Made by a program: the position numbers and the translations under genes. From an uncultured Formosa sp. (GTDB lineage: Bacteria > Bacteroidota > Bacteroidia > Flavobacteriales > Flavobacteriaceae): DNA of 64,000 nt. Under the pieces are notes generated by a model, which was not told where the DNA came from, ran no database searches, and was given only the letters and a program-made list of their open reading frames with translations. The stretch spans positions 496,001 through 560,000 of the forward strand of contig NZ_CANMTH010000003.1 in NCBI RefSeq assembly GCF_947500765.1. The letters run 5' to 3'. Below, one piece after another: positions 31,371-39,448 of this stretch; the stretch's first letter is position 1; every line of letters starts with the position of its first letter.

Positions 31371-32489
31371 ATGGCAACATTTAAACATTTAGGTGTAGAA
31401 CAACAATTTATACCTGCTTTAAAAGAATTAGGCATTAAATTCCCTACCGAAATTCAAGAAAAAGCAATCCCTGTTTTATTACAATCCGGAACAGATTTTA
31501 TTGGATTAGCACAAACAGGAACAGGAAAAACAGCCGCTTTTGGCTTACCTGTACTTCAAAATATAAAACCAGAATCAAATCATGTGCAAGCTTTAATTTT
31601 AGCGCCAACTCGAGAATTGGTTCAACAAATAAAAAAACAACTCTTTAAGTTTACTAAATATTGCGACAACAAAATCTTTGTTGAAGGGGTTTATGGTGGT
31701 GAAAAAATTGATGTTCAAATTCAGAACTTAAGACGTACAACACATGTTATAGTAGCAACTCCTGGTCGTTTAAACGATTTGTTAGATCGTAAAGTTATCG
31801 ATCTTAGAAAAGTAAATACAGTCATTTTAGATGAAGCAGACGAAATGCTAAGCATGGGCTTTAAAGATGAATTGACTAAAATTTTAGATCATACCCCTCG
31901 TTCTAAAAACACGTGGTTATTTTCGGCTACAATTCCTGCTGGAATTAAGCAAATTATAGACAATTATATGTCTCCAAAAGCCGTTCGTGTGGTTATAAAT
32001 AAAGATGAACTTGTAAATGCAAACATCTCACATAACTATATTACAACAACAATAGAGCAAAAACAACACGTTATTCTAGATCTTTTAGATGCTAGACCAG
32101 ACGATCGTGGTATTATCTTTTGTAGAACAAAAGCAGGGACACAAAGTTTAACCGAGTTTCTTAAAACAGAAGGGTGTTCTGTTGAAGCCCTAGAAGGGGA
32201 TATGCAACAACGCGATCGCGATAAAGTAATGCGTGCCTTTAAAAAAGGAAATATACAGGTCTTAATTTCTACAGACGTTTCTGCTAGAGGAATTGATGTT
32301 AACAATTTAGCATTTGTATTACACCATCAATTACCAGAACAAATAGAATATTATACACACCGAAGCGGACGTACAGCGCGTGCAGGAAAAACAGGACAAT
32401 CTATTGCCTTAATTTTAGGAAGTGAATTGAAACGTATTCACGAAATTGATAAAGAATTGGGTATTAAATTTAAAGAGATCTCTATATAG
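31371..32489 (+). CDS. DEAD-box ATP-dependent RNA helicase
   Basis: 372 aa from the ATG at 31371. Q motif (FPTEIQEKAIP), AQTGTGKTAAFGLP, PTRELVQQI, VATPGRL, DEADEMLSMGF, FSATIP, RGIDVNNL and HRSGRTARAGK are all intact. It lacks the long basic C-terminal tail of RhlE/CsdA types and stops soon after the core, a minimal helicase. Role in ribosome assembly or RNA decay is inferred from the family. The longer frame from 31350 is rejected because the promoter -7 box covers it. Confidence 0.92.
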   Translation: MATFKHLGVEQQFIPALKELGIKFPTEIQEKAIPVLLQSGTDFIGLAQTGTGKTAAFGLPVLQNIKPESNHVQALILAPTRELVQQIKKQLFKFTKYCDNKIFVEGVYGGEKIDVQIQNLRRTTHVIVATPGRLNDLLDRKVIDLRKVNTVILDEADEMLSMGFKDELTKILDHTPRSKNTWLFSATIPAGIKQIIDNYMSPKAVRVVINKDELVNANISHNYITTTIEQKQHVILDLLDARPDDRGIIFCRTKAGTQSLTEFLKTEGCSVEALEGDMQQRDRDKVMRAFKKGNIQVLISTDVSARGIDVNNLAFVLHHQLPEQIEYYTHRSGRTARAGKTGQSIALILGSELKRIHEIDKELGIKFKEISI

Positions 32490-32557
32490 TTATTTATCTA
32501 TTGATGCATGTTGTAAGCGTCATGCATTAAATTTCGATTGATGATTTGAGTTTTGAT

Positions 32558-32633
32558 GTCATTCCGAGGGTAGGAGGAATCTAATCATGTATTATATTCT
32601 ATTGATGAGATTCTTCACTCCGTTCTGAATGAC
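32558..32633. repeat. REP-like inverted repeat of the GTCATTCCGAG type
   Basis: GTCATTCCGAGG ... GGAATCT on the left faces AGATTCTTCACTCCGTTCTGAATGAC on the right, a 76-bp imperfect palindrome. The same GTCATTCCGAGG half recurs four times at 59.3-59.6 kb. Confidence 0.6.
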
Positions 32634-32669
32634 AGTATAAAGAAGACGAGCACTCATAAAAATATAAAA

Positions 32670-32706
32670 GCCTTCAATCTTGAATTAGATTGAAGGCTCT
32701 TTTTAT
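32670..32706. terminator. Bidirectional terminator
   Basis: AGCCTTCAATCT and AGATTGAAGGCT around TGAATT, flanked by A-rich and T-rich runs; separates the RNA helicase gene from the convergent DJ-1/PfpI gene. Confidence 0.85.
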
Positions 32707-32736
32707 ATAAACTAGCTAAGGGGTAAAAACAATTTT

Positions 32737-33414
32737 TTAATTTAAACTACTTAACAATTTTTCTGCAACTAATTCTGACGATGCAGGATTTTGTCCTGTA
32801 ATTAAATTACCATCTTGTAATACATGTACACTCCAATCATCTCCTTTAGAGTATGTTCCGCCATTTTCTTTAAGCATATCTTCAACTAAAAACGGCACAA
32901 CATCTGTTAATTGCACTGCGGCTTCTTCAGAATTTGAAAATCCAGTTACAGTTTTCCCTTGTACTAAAGGTGTACCGTCTGCATTTTTTACACCTTTTAA
33001 AGCGGCAGGTGCATGACATACAAATCCGATTGGTTTTTGTGCAGTATTAAAATCTTCAATTAATTGAATTGAATTTTTATCGTTTGCTAAATCCCAAAGT
33101 GGTCCATGACCGCCTGGATAAAATACAGCGTCAAAATCGCTCGCTTTTACATCTGCTAACACTAAAGTGTTTTCAATTTTTTCTTGTGCTTCTGTATCTT
33201 TTTTAAAACGTTCTGTAGCTGCTGTACTCGCATCAGGAGTATCACTTGTTGGATCTATTGGTGCTTGTCCTCCTTTTGGAGTGGCTATAGTAATTTGAGC
33301 ACCTTTATCTAATAAAGTATAATATGGACTAGCAAATTCTTCAACCCAAAATCCAGTTTTTTTACCTGTATTTCCTAAGGTATCGTGTGATGTTAAAACA
33401 AATAATATTTTCAT
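32737..33414 (-). CDS. DJ-1/PfpI family protein (class I glutamine amidotransferase-like, Hsp31 type)
   Basis: 225 aa. Nucleophile elbow FVCHAPAAL with C133-H134, FYPGGHGPLWDL for the oxyanion side, and E25/E26 near the N-terminus (GFWVEEF). Matches the Hsp31-like glyoxalase III/chaperone branch, whose members convert methylglyoxal to lactate or repair glycated proteins; the exact activity is inferred. Last gene of the minus-strand redox cluster. Confidence 0.85.
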   Translation of the reverse strand: MKILFVLTSHDTLGNTGKKTGFWVEEFASPYYTLLDKGAQITIATPKGGQAPIDPTSDTPDASTAATERFKKDTEAQEKIENTLVLADVKASDFDAVFYPGGHGPLWDLANDKNSIQLIEDFNTAQKPIGFVCHAPAALKGVKNADGTPLVQGKTVTGFSNSEEAAVQLTDVVPFLVEDMLKENGGTYSKGDDWSVHVLQDGNLITGQNPASSELVAEKLLSSLN

Positions 33415-33456
33415 TTTTTATTTTTTTAAGTTAATAATACAGAGGTCTAAAGCAAA

Positions 33457-34617
33457 TTAGTAAGCCATTCTTACTATGCTTTCAACATCTGCGGGTTTTA
33501 AGCTTTTATGTTCGCCCAAACCTAACCAACCACGATCTGTAAATCGTTTGGCTATAATTTCGGCAGTGCCTTCGTACGTATCTGTGTATTTAGATAATTT
33601 AGTTTCTATACCCATTTGGTTAAAGAAATGTTCCGTTTTTTCAATGGCAGCGTAAGCTTTATCTTCTAAAGTGCCTTCAGTAACATTCCAAATACGTTCT
33701 GCATATTGTGCTAATTTTTCTTTTTTAGCTTCAAAATTATATTGGTAATGACTAGGTGCTATAATGGCTAAAGTTCTTGCATGATCAATACCATATAATG
33801 CTGTAAGTTCATGTCCCATAGCGTGAACAGCCCAATCTGTAGGCACACCTTTCTGAATTAAACCGTTTAAGGCCATAGTACAACTCCACATATAATTAGA
33901 AGCCGCATCATAATCTGAAGCGTCTTTCAATATTTTTGGAGCGACTTCTAATAACGTTTGCATGATACTTTCTGCAAAACGATCTTGAAGCAAGGCACCG
34001 GCTGGATACGTCATATACTGTTCTAAAACGTGTGTAAATGCATCGGTAATACCATTAACTAATTGACGCTGCGGAATAGAAGTAATCACTTGCGGATCTA
34101 GAATAGAAAACACTGGAAATAATCCTGCGCCGCCCATTCCTAACTTTTCTTTTGTTTCTTTATTCGTAATTACAGCACCAGAATTCATTTCAGAACCTGT
34201 AGCAGGCATGGTTAATACAACCCCAAAAGGCATACCTTTTAATGTCGGTTTTCCTCCTGTTAAAATATCCCAAGGTGTATCTCCTTCGTATAAAGCGGCA
34301 GCCGATAAAAATTTAGTACCATCAATAACTGATCCGCCACCAACAGCTAATAAATAGGTAATTGCATTATCCTTTATAACTTTAAGAGCGTCTAGTAATA
34401 CCGAATATTCTGGGTTGGCAGGTATACCACCAAACTCAATGTATTCAATACCCTTTAATGCCGATTTTACTTGATCGTAAATACCATTTTTTTTAATACT
34501 TCCTCCTCCATAAAGTACCAATACTTTAGCATCTGAAGGGATTTCGTCGGCTAATTTTGCGATAGTGTCTTTACCGAAAATAATTTTAGTCGGATTCTTA
34601 AATTCAAAATTGTTCAT
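33457..34617 (-). CDS. Iron-containing alcohol dehydrogenase (YqhD/BDH-like)
   Basis: 386 aa. Nucleotide-binding VLVLYGGGSIKKNG, LAVGGGSVIDGTK, TMPATGSEMN, and metal-ligand region DAFTHVLEQYMT, HAMGHELTALYGIDHARTLAI. The GGGS pattern with following residues resembles the NADPH-dependent YqhD/butanol dehydrogenase group that reduces a broad range of aldehydes. Fits the neighbouring DJ-1/PfpI and oxidoreductase genes in aldehyde detoxification. Confidence 0.9.
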   Translation of the reverse strand: MNNFEFKNPTKIIFGKDTIAKLADEIPSDAKVLVLYGGGSIKKNGIYDQVKSALKGIEYIEFGGIPANPEYSVLLDALKVIKDNAITYLLAVGGGSVIDGTKFLSAAALYEGDTPWDILTGGKPTLKGMPFGVVLTMPATGSEMNSGAVITNKETKEKLGMGGAGLFPVFSILDPQVITSIPQRQLVNGITDAFTHVLEQYMTYPAGALLQDRFAESIMQTLLEVAPKILKDASDYDAASNYMWSCTMALNGLIQKGVPTDWAVHAMGHELTALYGIDHARTLAIIAPSHYQYNFEAKKEKLAQYAERIWNVTEGTLEDKAYAAIEKTEHFFNQMGIETKLSKYTDTYEGTAEIIAKRFTDRGWLGLGEHKSLKPADVESIVRMAY

Positions 34618-34703
34618 GACTTTTGATTTTATTATATGTTTAATCCTAGTTATTCTTTTTAAAATATGTATTCTTTAAGTATAATGGCGTCTTAACTAAA
34701 GTG

Positions 34704-35354
34704 TTAAAATAAATGCTTTAATGCTGTAATAATATCACTTGGTTCTGCCCGTGTTCTATAATCTACATCAACAAAACTCCATTTTACAACACCATCTCGA
34801 TTTAAAACAAACGTCGCTGGAATGGGCAACATCGTAGCATTACCATTATTGATTTTTTCTAAATCTAATCCACGATCTACACGCATGTGTTCTGCTAAAA
34901 ACTCAGGAACTTCCCAGGCCACTCCATATTGAAAAGCGACTTTCGCATCCTGATCAGACAATACACCAAAATCCATTTTACTAATTTCATCTTTTGTCAA
35001 ACTCTCATCTGGTACTTGTGGACTGATAGCGACTAAGTTTGCACCCAACTCATGAATTTCGCTTAAAATATCCTGTAATGCTCTAATTTGTAAGTTGCAA
35101 TACGGACACCAATTACCACGATAAAATGTAATGACTACAGGACCGTTTTCTAGTAAGTTTTCTAAGGAAACAGATTTACCTCTAGCGTTGGGTAACTTAA
35201 ATTTTGGTGCTCTTTCTCCAACTTTTATGGCGTTTGCTCCTTGTTCAAAAGCTTTAGCTTCTTCAATTACTGCATCAACCCCTTTCATAAAGTCAGGATT
35301 TTTTAATCGTCCTTCTGCTATTTTAGCATCAGTTTGTTCTTTTAAGTTTTTCAT
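34704..35354 (-). CDS. Thioredoxin-fold peroxiredoxin-like protein (AhpC/TSA)
   Basis: 216 aa. KVGERAPKFKLPNARG and ITFYRGNWCPYCNLQIRAL with C83 and C86 as a CxxC pair. This is the AhpC/TSA domain group often called peroxiredoxin-like 2 or alkyl hydroperoxide reductase-like. The N-terminal ~45 residues are a helical extension. Expected to reduce peroxides with help of a thiol donor. Cytoplasmic; third in the redox cluster. Confidence 0.85.
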   Translation of the reverse strand: MKNLKEQTDAKIAEGRLKNPDFMKGVDAVIEEAKAFEQGANAIKVGERAPKFKLPNARGKSVSLENLLENGPVVITFYRGNWCPYCNLQIRALQDILSEIHELGANLVAISPQVPDESLTKDEISKMDFGVLSDQDAKVAFQYGVAWEVPEFLAEHMRVDRGLDLEKINNGNATMLPIPATFVLNRDGVVKWSFVDVDYRTRAEPSDIITALKHLF

Positions 35355-35472
35355 TTTATTCCTTTAATTAGCGACATCTTAATTTATTAGTCGTATTGAA
35401 CTTGTTTCAGTATTTAAAACCCAAAAGTAAGTTCAGAAAGACTATAATAAAAGCATAATGATGTTTTTAATT

Positions 35473-36471
35473 TTAAGCTTTTACAATCATTTTACCTGTA
35501 TTCTTTCCACTGAATAAATCAATAAAAGCTTGTGGAGTATTTTCAAAACCTTCAACAATAGTTTCTCTGTATGTTAATTGGCCTTTTGCTAACCACTCAG
35601 ATAATTGTGTCATGGCTTCTGGGAATTTATCAGCATAATTAGACACAATAAAACCTTGCATTAAGGCACTGTTTTTAACTAAAAAGGGTTGTACACTTAC
35701 GCCTGTAGGTGTTTCTGTTTTATTATATACCGATATAGCGCCACATATAATAATACGTGCAAAACGGTTAATACTGAATAATGCTGCGTCTGAAATTGTA
35801 CCACCAACATTATCAAAATACACATCTACACCATCTGGACACGACGTTTTAATAGCTTGTAACATATCGGTAGTTGTATTGTAATTTATCACCTCGTCGA
35901 AACCAAAATCGCTTTTTAAAAGGTTTGCTTTCTCATCGGTACCGGCAATACCTACAACCCGAAGTCCTAATAGTTTACCTATTTGTCCCACAACACTTCC
36001 TACAGCACCTGCAGCTCCAGAAACTAATAAGGTTTCTCCTGCTTTAGGCTTTCCTATTTCATGTAATCCTAAATAGGCCGTTAATCCCGTCATTCCTAAC
36101 ACACCTAAATAGGCGCTCAGCGGTGCCAATTCTGCACTCACTTTTGTTAATCCGTCTCCATTAGAAATTTGTTGGGTTTTCCAAGCTAACATACCCGAAA
36201 CAAAATCACCTGTTTTAAAAGTATCGTGTTTAGATGCTATAACTTCTGCAACAACACCAGATGCAACTGGTTCGTTTAAATTAAATGGTGGTACATACGA
36301 TTTTGCATCGCTCATACGACCTCTTAAATAGGGGTCTACAGAAATATACTTAGCCTCTAATAGTATTTCACCTTCAGAAGGACTTAATGTTTTATCGTCT
36401 TTTTGAAATTCAAAATTTGATAATGTAGGTGTACCTTCTGGTCTACTTTTTAATAATATGGTCTGATTCAT
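35473..36471 (-). CDS. NADP-dependent oxidoreductase, MDR superfamily (CurA/leukotriene B4 dehydrogenase type)
   Basis: 332 aa, zinc-independent medium-chain reductase. VDPYLRGRMSD, GMTGLTAYLGLHEIG, VSGAAGAVGSVVGQIGKLLG (dinucleotide loop) and DVYFDNVGGTISDAAL place it with the double-bond reductases that act on enals and enones such as acrolein-like or 4-hydroxynonenal-like electrophiles. 11 bp downstream of the nitroreductase gene in the same direction. Confidence 0.9.
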   Translation of the reverse strand: MNQTILLKSRPEGTPTLSNFEFQKDDKTLSPSEGEILLEAKYISVDPYLRGRMSDAKSYVPPFNLNEPVASGVVAEVIASKHDTFKTGDFVSGMLAWKTQQISNGDGLTKVSAELAPLSAYLGVLGMTGLTAYLGLHEIGKPKAGETLLVSGAAGAVGSVVGQIGKLLGLRVVGIAGTDEKANLLKSDFGFDEVINYNTTTDMLQAIKTSCPDGVDVYFDNVGGTISDAALFSINRFARIIICGAISVYNKTETPTGVSVQPFLVKNSALMQGFIVSNYADKFPEAMTQLSEWLAKGQLTYRETIVEGFENTPQAFIDLFSGKNTGKMIVKA

Positions 36472-36482
36472 AATCTTATGTT

Positions 36483-37115
36483 TTAGTCTATTACTGTAAT
36501 TAAATCTGCTTTACTTTTTCTCACTTTTACTTGGTTTGCTAACCAATCATTAGCTTCATCTCTATACCCAAGAGGTAATAAAATGGCACTACGTAAGCCT
36601 TTTTCTTTTAATCCTAAGATGTTATCTACTGCTTCAGGATCAAAACCTTCCATTGGCGTAGCATCTACACCTTCGTAAGCTGCTTGAGCGATAGCCATTC
36701 CAAATGCGATATAGGCTTGTTTAGCGGCATGCGTAAAATTCTCTTCGGCATCTTTTTGTGGGTACGTACTTAACAACATTTGTCTGTAAGCTTCAAAGCC
36801 TTCATTCTCGTAACCACGAATACTGTTTGTAAGATCGAAAACGTCGTTAATACGTTCAGCGGTATAGGTATCCCAAGCGGCAAAAACTAATAAATGAGAA
36901 CAGTCGGTTACCACAGACTGATTCCAAGCTACAGGCTTAATTTGTGCTTTTATATCTTTATTTTTAACTACAATAATTTCAAAAGGTTGCAATCCGCTAG
37001 ATGTTGGTGCTAAACGTGCAGCTTCTAATATACGATCTATTTTATCTTCAGAAACGACATCTCCATTCATCGCTTTAGTAGCGTATCTCCAATTTAATTT
37101 ATCTAATAATTCCAT
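36483..37115 (-). CDS. Nitroreductase-family NAD(P)H-dependent oxidoreductase (NfsB-like)
   Basis: About 210 aa from the ATG at 37115 (LLDKLNWRYATKAMNG follows it). The FMN-binding RYATK, LAPTSSGLQPFEI, and C-terminal VDATPMEGFDPEAVDNILG segments are typical of NfsB-like nitroreductases. A longer frame from 37166 exists but would overlap the TetR gene and adds a basic non-family peptide. Together with TetR and the MDR reductase it suggests a xenobiotic or quinone-responsive cluster. Confidence 0.87.
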   Translation of the reverse strand: MELLDKLNWRYATKAMNGDVVSEDKIDRILEAARLAPTSSGLQPFEIIVVKNKDIKAQIKPVAWNQSVVTDCSHLLVFAAWDTYTAERINDVFDLTNSIRGYENEGFEAYRQMLLSTYPQKDAEENFTHAAKQAYIAFGMAIAQAAYEGVDATPMEGFDPEAVDNILGLKEKGLRSAILLPLGYRDEANDWLANQVKVRKSKADLITVID

Positions 37116-37144
37116 AGGTTTAATTTTTTGAATCTTGTTATTTA

Positions 37145-37723
37145 TTATTTTTTTATGCTTGCCCAAGCGGCTTGGTAAGCGTCGTTTAAATGTGTATTTG
37201 TAATTTTAAAATCGCCTCGTTTATGTGCATTTAATAAAAAAGCTAAAGGGTAAATACTAAAAGCATAAAGTAAATGATGCGATAGGGGTTTTATAATGTC
37301 TTGTGCAATACCACGATCCCATAAGTCGAGTAGGGGAGCTAAGTTTTTAACGCCTTCTTGTCTGCTCTCTACATCAATCATAGGTGTGTTTTCACATTGC
37401 GATAAGAAAAACCCTTTTTCAATATCATCTAATTTGTATTTTGCCATACGTCTCCAAACCAATTCAAATCCGTCTTCTACAGACAAATCATCTTTAAAGG
37501 TTTCAAAAGCAAAAGCCACATATTCTGCTTTAACTTCTTTGTATACTTGATTAATCATATCTTGTTTATTTTCAAAATACAAATAAATCGTAGCAGGAGA
37601 TACGTTAGCCATTTTCGCAATTTTAGACATAGGAGCAGCGTGAAACCCTTGATTATTCACCAAATTAATGGTAGCTTTAACCAATGCTGCACGTTTAACT
37701 TCACTCTTTTTTAAAACTGTCAT
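37145..37723 (-). CDS. TetR/AcrR-family transcriptional regulator
   Basis: About 192 aa from the ATG at 37723. The HTH lies at the N-terminus: ALVKATINLVNNQGFHAAPMSKIAKMANVSPATIYLYF (seen as NVSPATIYLYFENKQ). The C-terminal part is the variable ligand-binding domain. Starts 30 bp before the nitroreductase gene, so it heads the redox operon and probably autoregulates it. A TATCTTTG -7 box (minus strand 37749-37742) lies just before the start. Confidence 0.88.
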   Translation of the reverse strand: MTVLKKSEVKRAALVKATINLVNNQGFHAAPMSKIAKMANVSPATIYLYFENKQDMINQVYKEVKAEYVAFAFETFKDDLSVEDGFELVWRRMAKYKLDDIEKGFFLSQCENTPMIDVESRQEGVKNLAPLLDLWDRGIAQDIIKPLSHHLLYAFSIYPLAFLLNAHKRGDFKITNTHLNDAYQAAWASIKK

Positions 37724-37881
37724 TTTGCTTATTTTAGAGTTCAAAGATACAATAAAAGAATAAACATTCATTTTTTATGGATGTATTTAAGATGAGTTTA
37801 ACGTAATTATCAATTGTAAACATTTTAATTATTTAAACAATACCATATATTTATCTAAAAAAACAAAACAAACTTTTTAAA

Positions 37882-38886
37882 ATGAACAGAATAGTAACCT
37901 TTGGCGAAGTATTGATGCGCCTGTCCCCATTGGGAAATAAAAAGATGAAACAGACCAATTTATTAGAATATTATTTTGGTGGTACCGAGATTAATGTATC
38001 TATTTCTTTGGCTAATTTTGGAAATAAAGTAAAACACATTTCTTGTATTTCAGACGATTTTATTGGAAATACCTGTATTGGGTATTTAAGACAGTACAAT
38101 GTAGATACCCGAGATATTTATAGAACAAACCGAGCTTTAGGCATGTATTTCTTAGAGGTTGGTGCGGTAATGCGTCCCAGTACTATAGTGTATAATCGTT
38201 CTAATTCTGCGTTTTCTGGAGTGACGCCGGATATGGTAGATTGGGATAAAGCCCTAGCTAAAGGAAATTGGTTTCATTGGACAGGCATTACACCGGGCTT
38301 ATCCAGAGGCGCTTACGAGACATTAAAAGAAGGCTTAAAAGCTGCTAAAGCAAAAGGGATTACGGTTTCATCAGATCCAACTTACCGAAGTGGTTTATGG
38401 AAATATGGTGTAGATGCCAAAGATGCCATTCAGGATTTAATGCAATATGTAACCATTTTTATTGGTGGTGTTAATGAAATTAATGAAATACTAGGGACAG
38501 AATATGGCTATGATAATGAAGATTTTATCGCTGCAAGTAAAGCCATAATTGAAAAATATCCGAACGTTGAAAAAGTTTTTGACAAGATTAGAGTGTCTAT
38601 AAACGCATCTTGGCAAAAAATAAAAGGCCGCATGTGGAATGGTAACGAATTTAAAGAAACCGAATTTATTGAAATTACACACATTGTAGATCGTATTGGA
38701 ACTGGCGATGCCTTTGCAGCTGGAATTATTTATGGACTATTAAATTTTGACGATTATAAAGCCATGGAGTTTGCAACAGCAGCTTGTGCATTAAAACATA
38801 CATTTCCTGGCGATATAAATTATGCCACAGTTGAAGATGTAGAACATTTATTATCTGGAAATTCTGGCGGACGTGTTAATCGCTAA
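37882..38886 (+). CDS. PfkB-family sugar kinase (2-dehydro-3-deoxygluconokinase-like)
   Basis: 334 aa ribokinase-fold protein. TFGEVLMRLSP start and EYYFGGTEINVSISLANFG give the substrate side; VDRIGTGDAFAAGIIYGL carries the catalytic Asp and anion hole. This set is typical for KDG kinases in flavobacterial alginate/uronate catabolism, but here no KDPG aldolase or lyase genes flank it, so the exact sugar is inferred. It is a stand-alone gene at the left border of the accessory region. Confidence 0.83.
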   Translation: MNRIVTFGEVLMRLSPLGNKKMKQTNLLEYYFGGTEINVSISLANFGNKVKHISCISDDFIGNTCIGYLRQYNVDTRDIYRTNRALGMYFLEVGAVMRPSTIVYNRSNSAFSGVTPDMVDWDKALAKGNWFHWTGITPGLSRGAYETLKEGLKAAKAKGITVSSDPTYRSGLWKYGVDAKDAIQDLMQYVTIFIGGVNEINEILGTEYGYDNEDFIAASKAIIEKYPNVEKVFDKIRVSINASWQKIKGRMWNGNEFKETEFIEITHIVDRIGTGDAFAAGIIYGLLNFDDYKAMEFATAACALKHTFPGDINYATVEDVEHLLSGNSGGRVNR

Positions 38887-38936
38887 AACCAAAAGGGTAC
38901 GAGAGTACTCTTAATTTTCTATTTTACATAATATAA

Positions 38937-39008
38937 ATTATAGAACATATTATAACAATTAACGCAATAGCGCATTTCAGCGCTATTTGACATAATCGCA
39001 GATATAAC
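38937..39008. repeat. 72-bp direct repeat, copy 1 (left of ietAS)
   Basis: Identical over all 72 bases to 43142-43213. Contains a perfect hairpin AATAGCGC-atttca-GCGCTATT (38966-38987). Continues into a second inverted repeat, GATATAACAACAC ... GTGTTTTATATC, around 39001-39031, which differs from copy 2. Confidence 0.9.
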
Positions 39009-39089
39009 AACACCTAAGTGTTTTATATCGGTAGTAATTATGTACAAGTAAATTGTGGATTCTTAGTTCAACGTATAATTAACGAAAAC

Positions 39090-39210
39090 ATTACATTTAT
39101 AAAACATTTCGCACTATTTGTTAAAATCACAGATATAAATAACACTCAAGTGTTTTATATAGTTAGTGATTATGTCAAATTAATTGTGGCCTCGTAGTTG
39201 TATTTATTAA
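39090..39210. repeat. Diverged tandem copy of the 72-bp repeat element
   Basis: ACATTTCGCACTATTTGTTAAAATCACAGATATAAATAACACTCAAGTGTTTTATATAGTTAGTGATTATGTC aligns with the element in copy 1 (shared ACTATTTG, CAGATATAA, AACAC...GTGTTTTATAT, ATTATGT, TAATTGTGG) in shorter blocks but with many substitutions; a decayed older copy. Confidence 0.65.
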
Positions 39211-39448
39211 TGTGTAGCTATAATTTTCTATTATGTAAAATATCCCAGAAGCATTCGTTTTCATTAGAATAATTGGAACTTGGGTCATTAAACTATTAAG
39301 CGGTTTGCTTCGCAGCGTGTAAAAAACATTTGTATCTATAATTAGCCGTTATGTAAAATAGCCGCTACCAAGCGCTCGGTTGTTTTATAAAATCAAATTG
39401 CTTATTGCAATTTATTTATAACACAATTATCCTATACTTAAGAATTAC

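Larger units (their letters stand above)
38887..39448. other. Repeat-rich gap on the downstream side of ietS
   Basis: 562 bp without a gene. Holds the first 72-bp direct repeat (38937-39008) with its continuing hairpin, a diverged second copy (about 39090-39210), and two copies of a 33-bp element at 39213-39245 and 39331-39363 (TAT/GC-rich pattern TGTA-CTATAATT-TTATGTAAAATA). A hairpin AAATTGC-ttatt-GCAATTT at 39395-39413 could terminate ietS. Confidence 0.7.

Noticed and set aside
31350..31371. Upstream start for the DEAD-box RNA helicase
   Set aside because: Lies within the TACCTTTG promoter box; the Q-motif protein begins naturally at the ATG at 31371.
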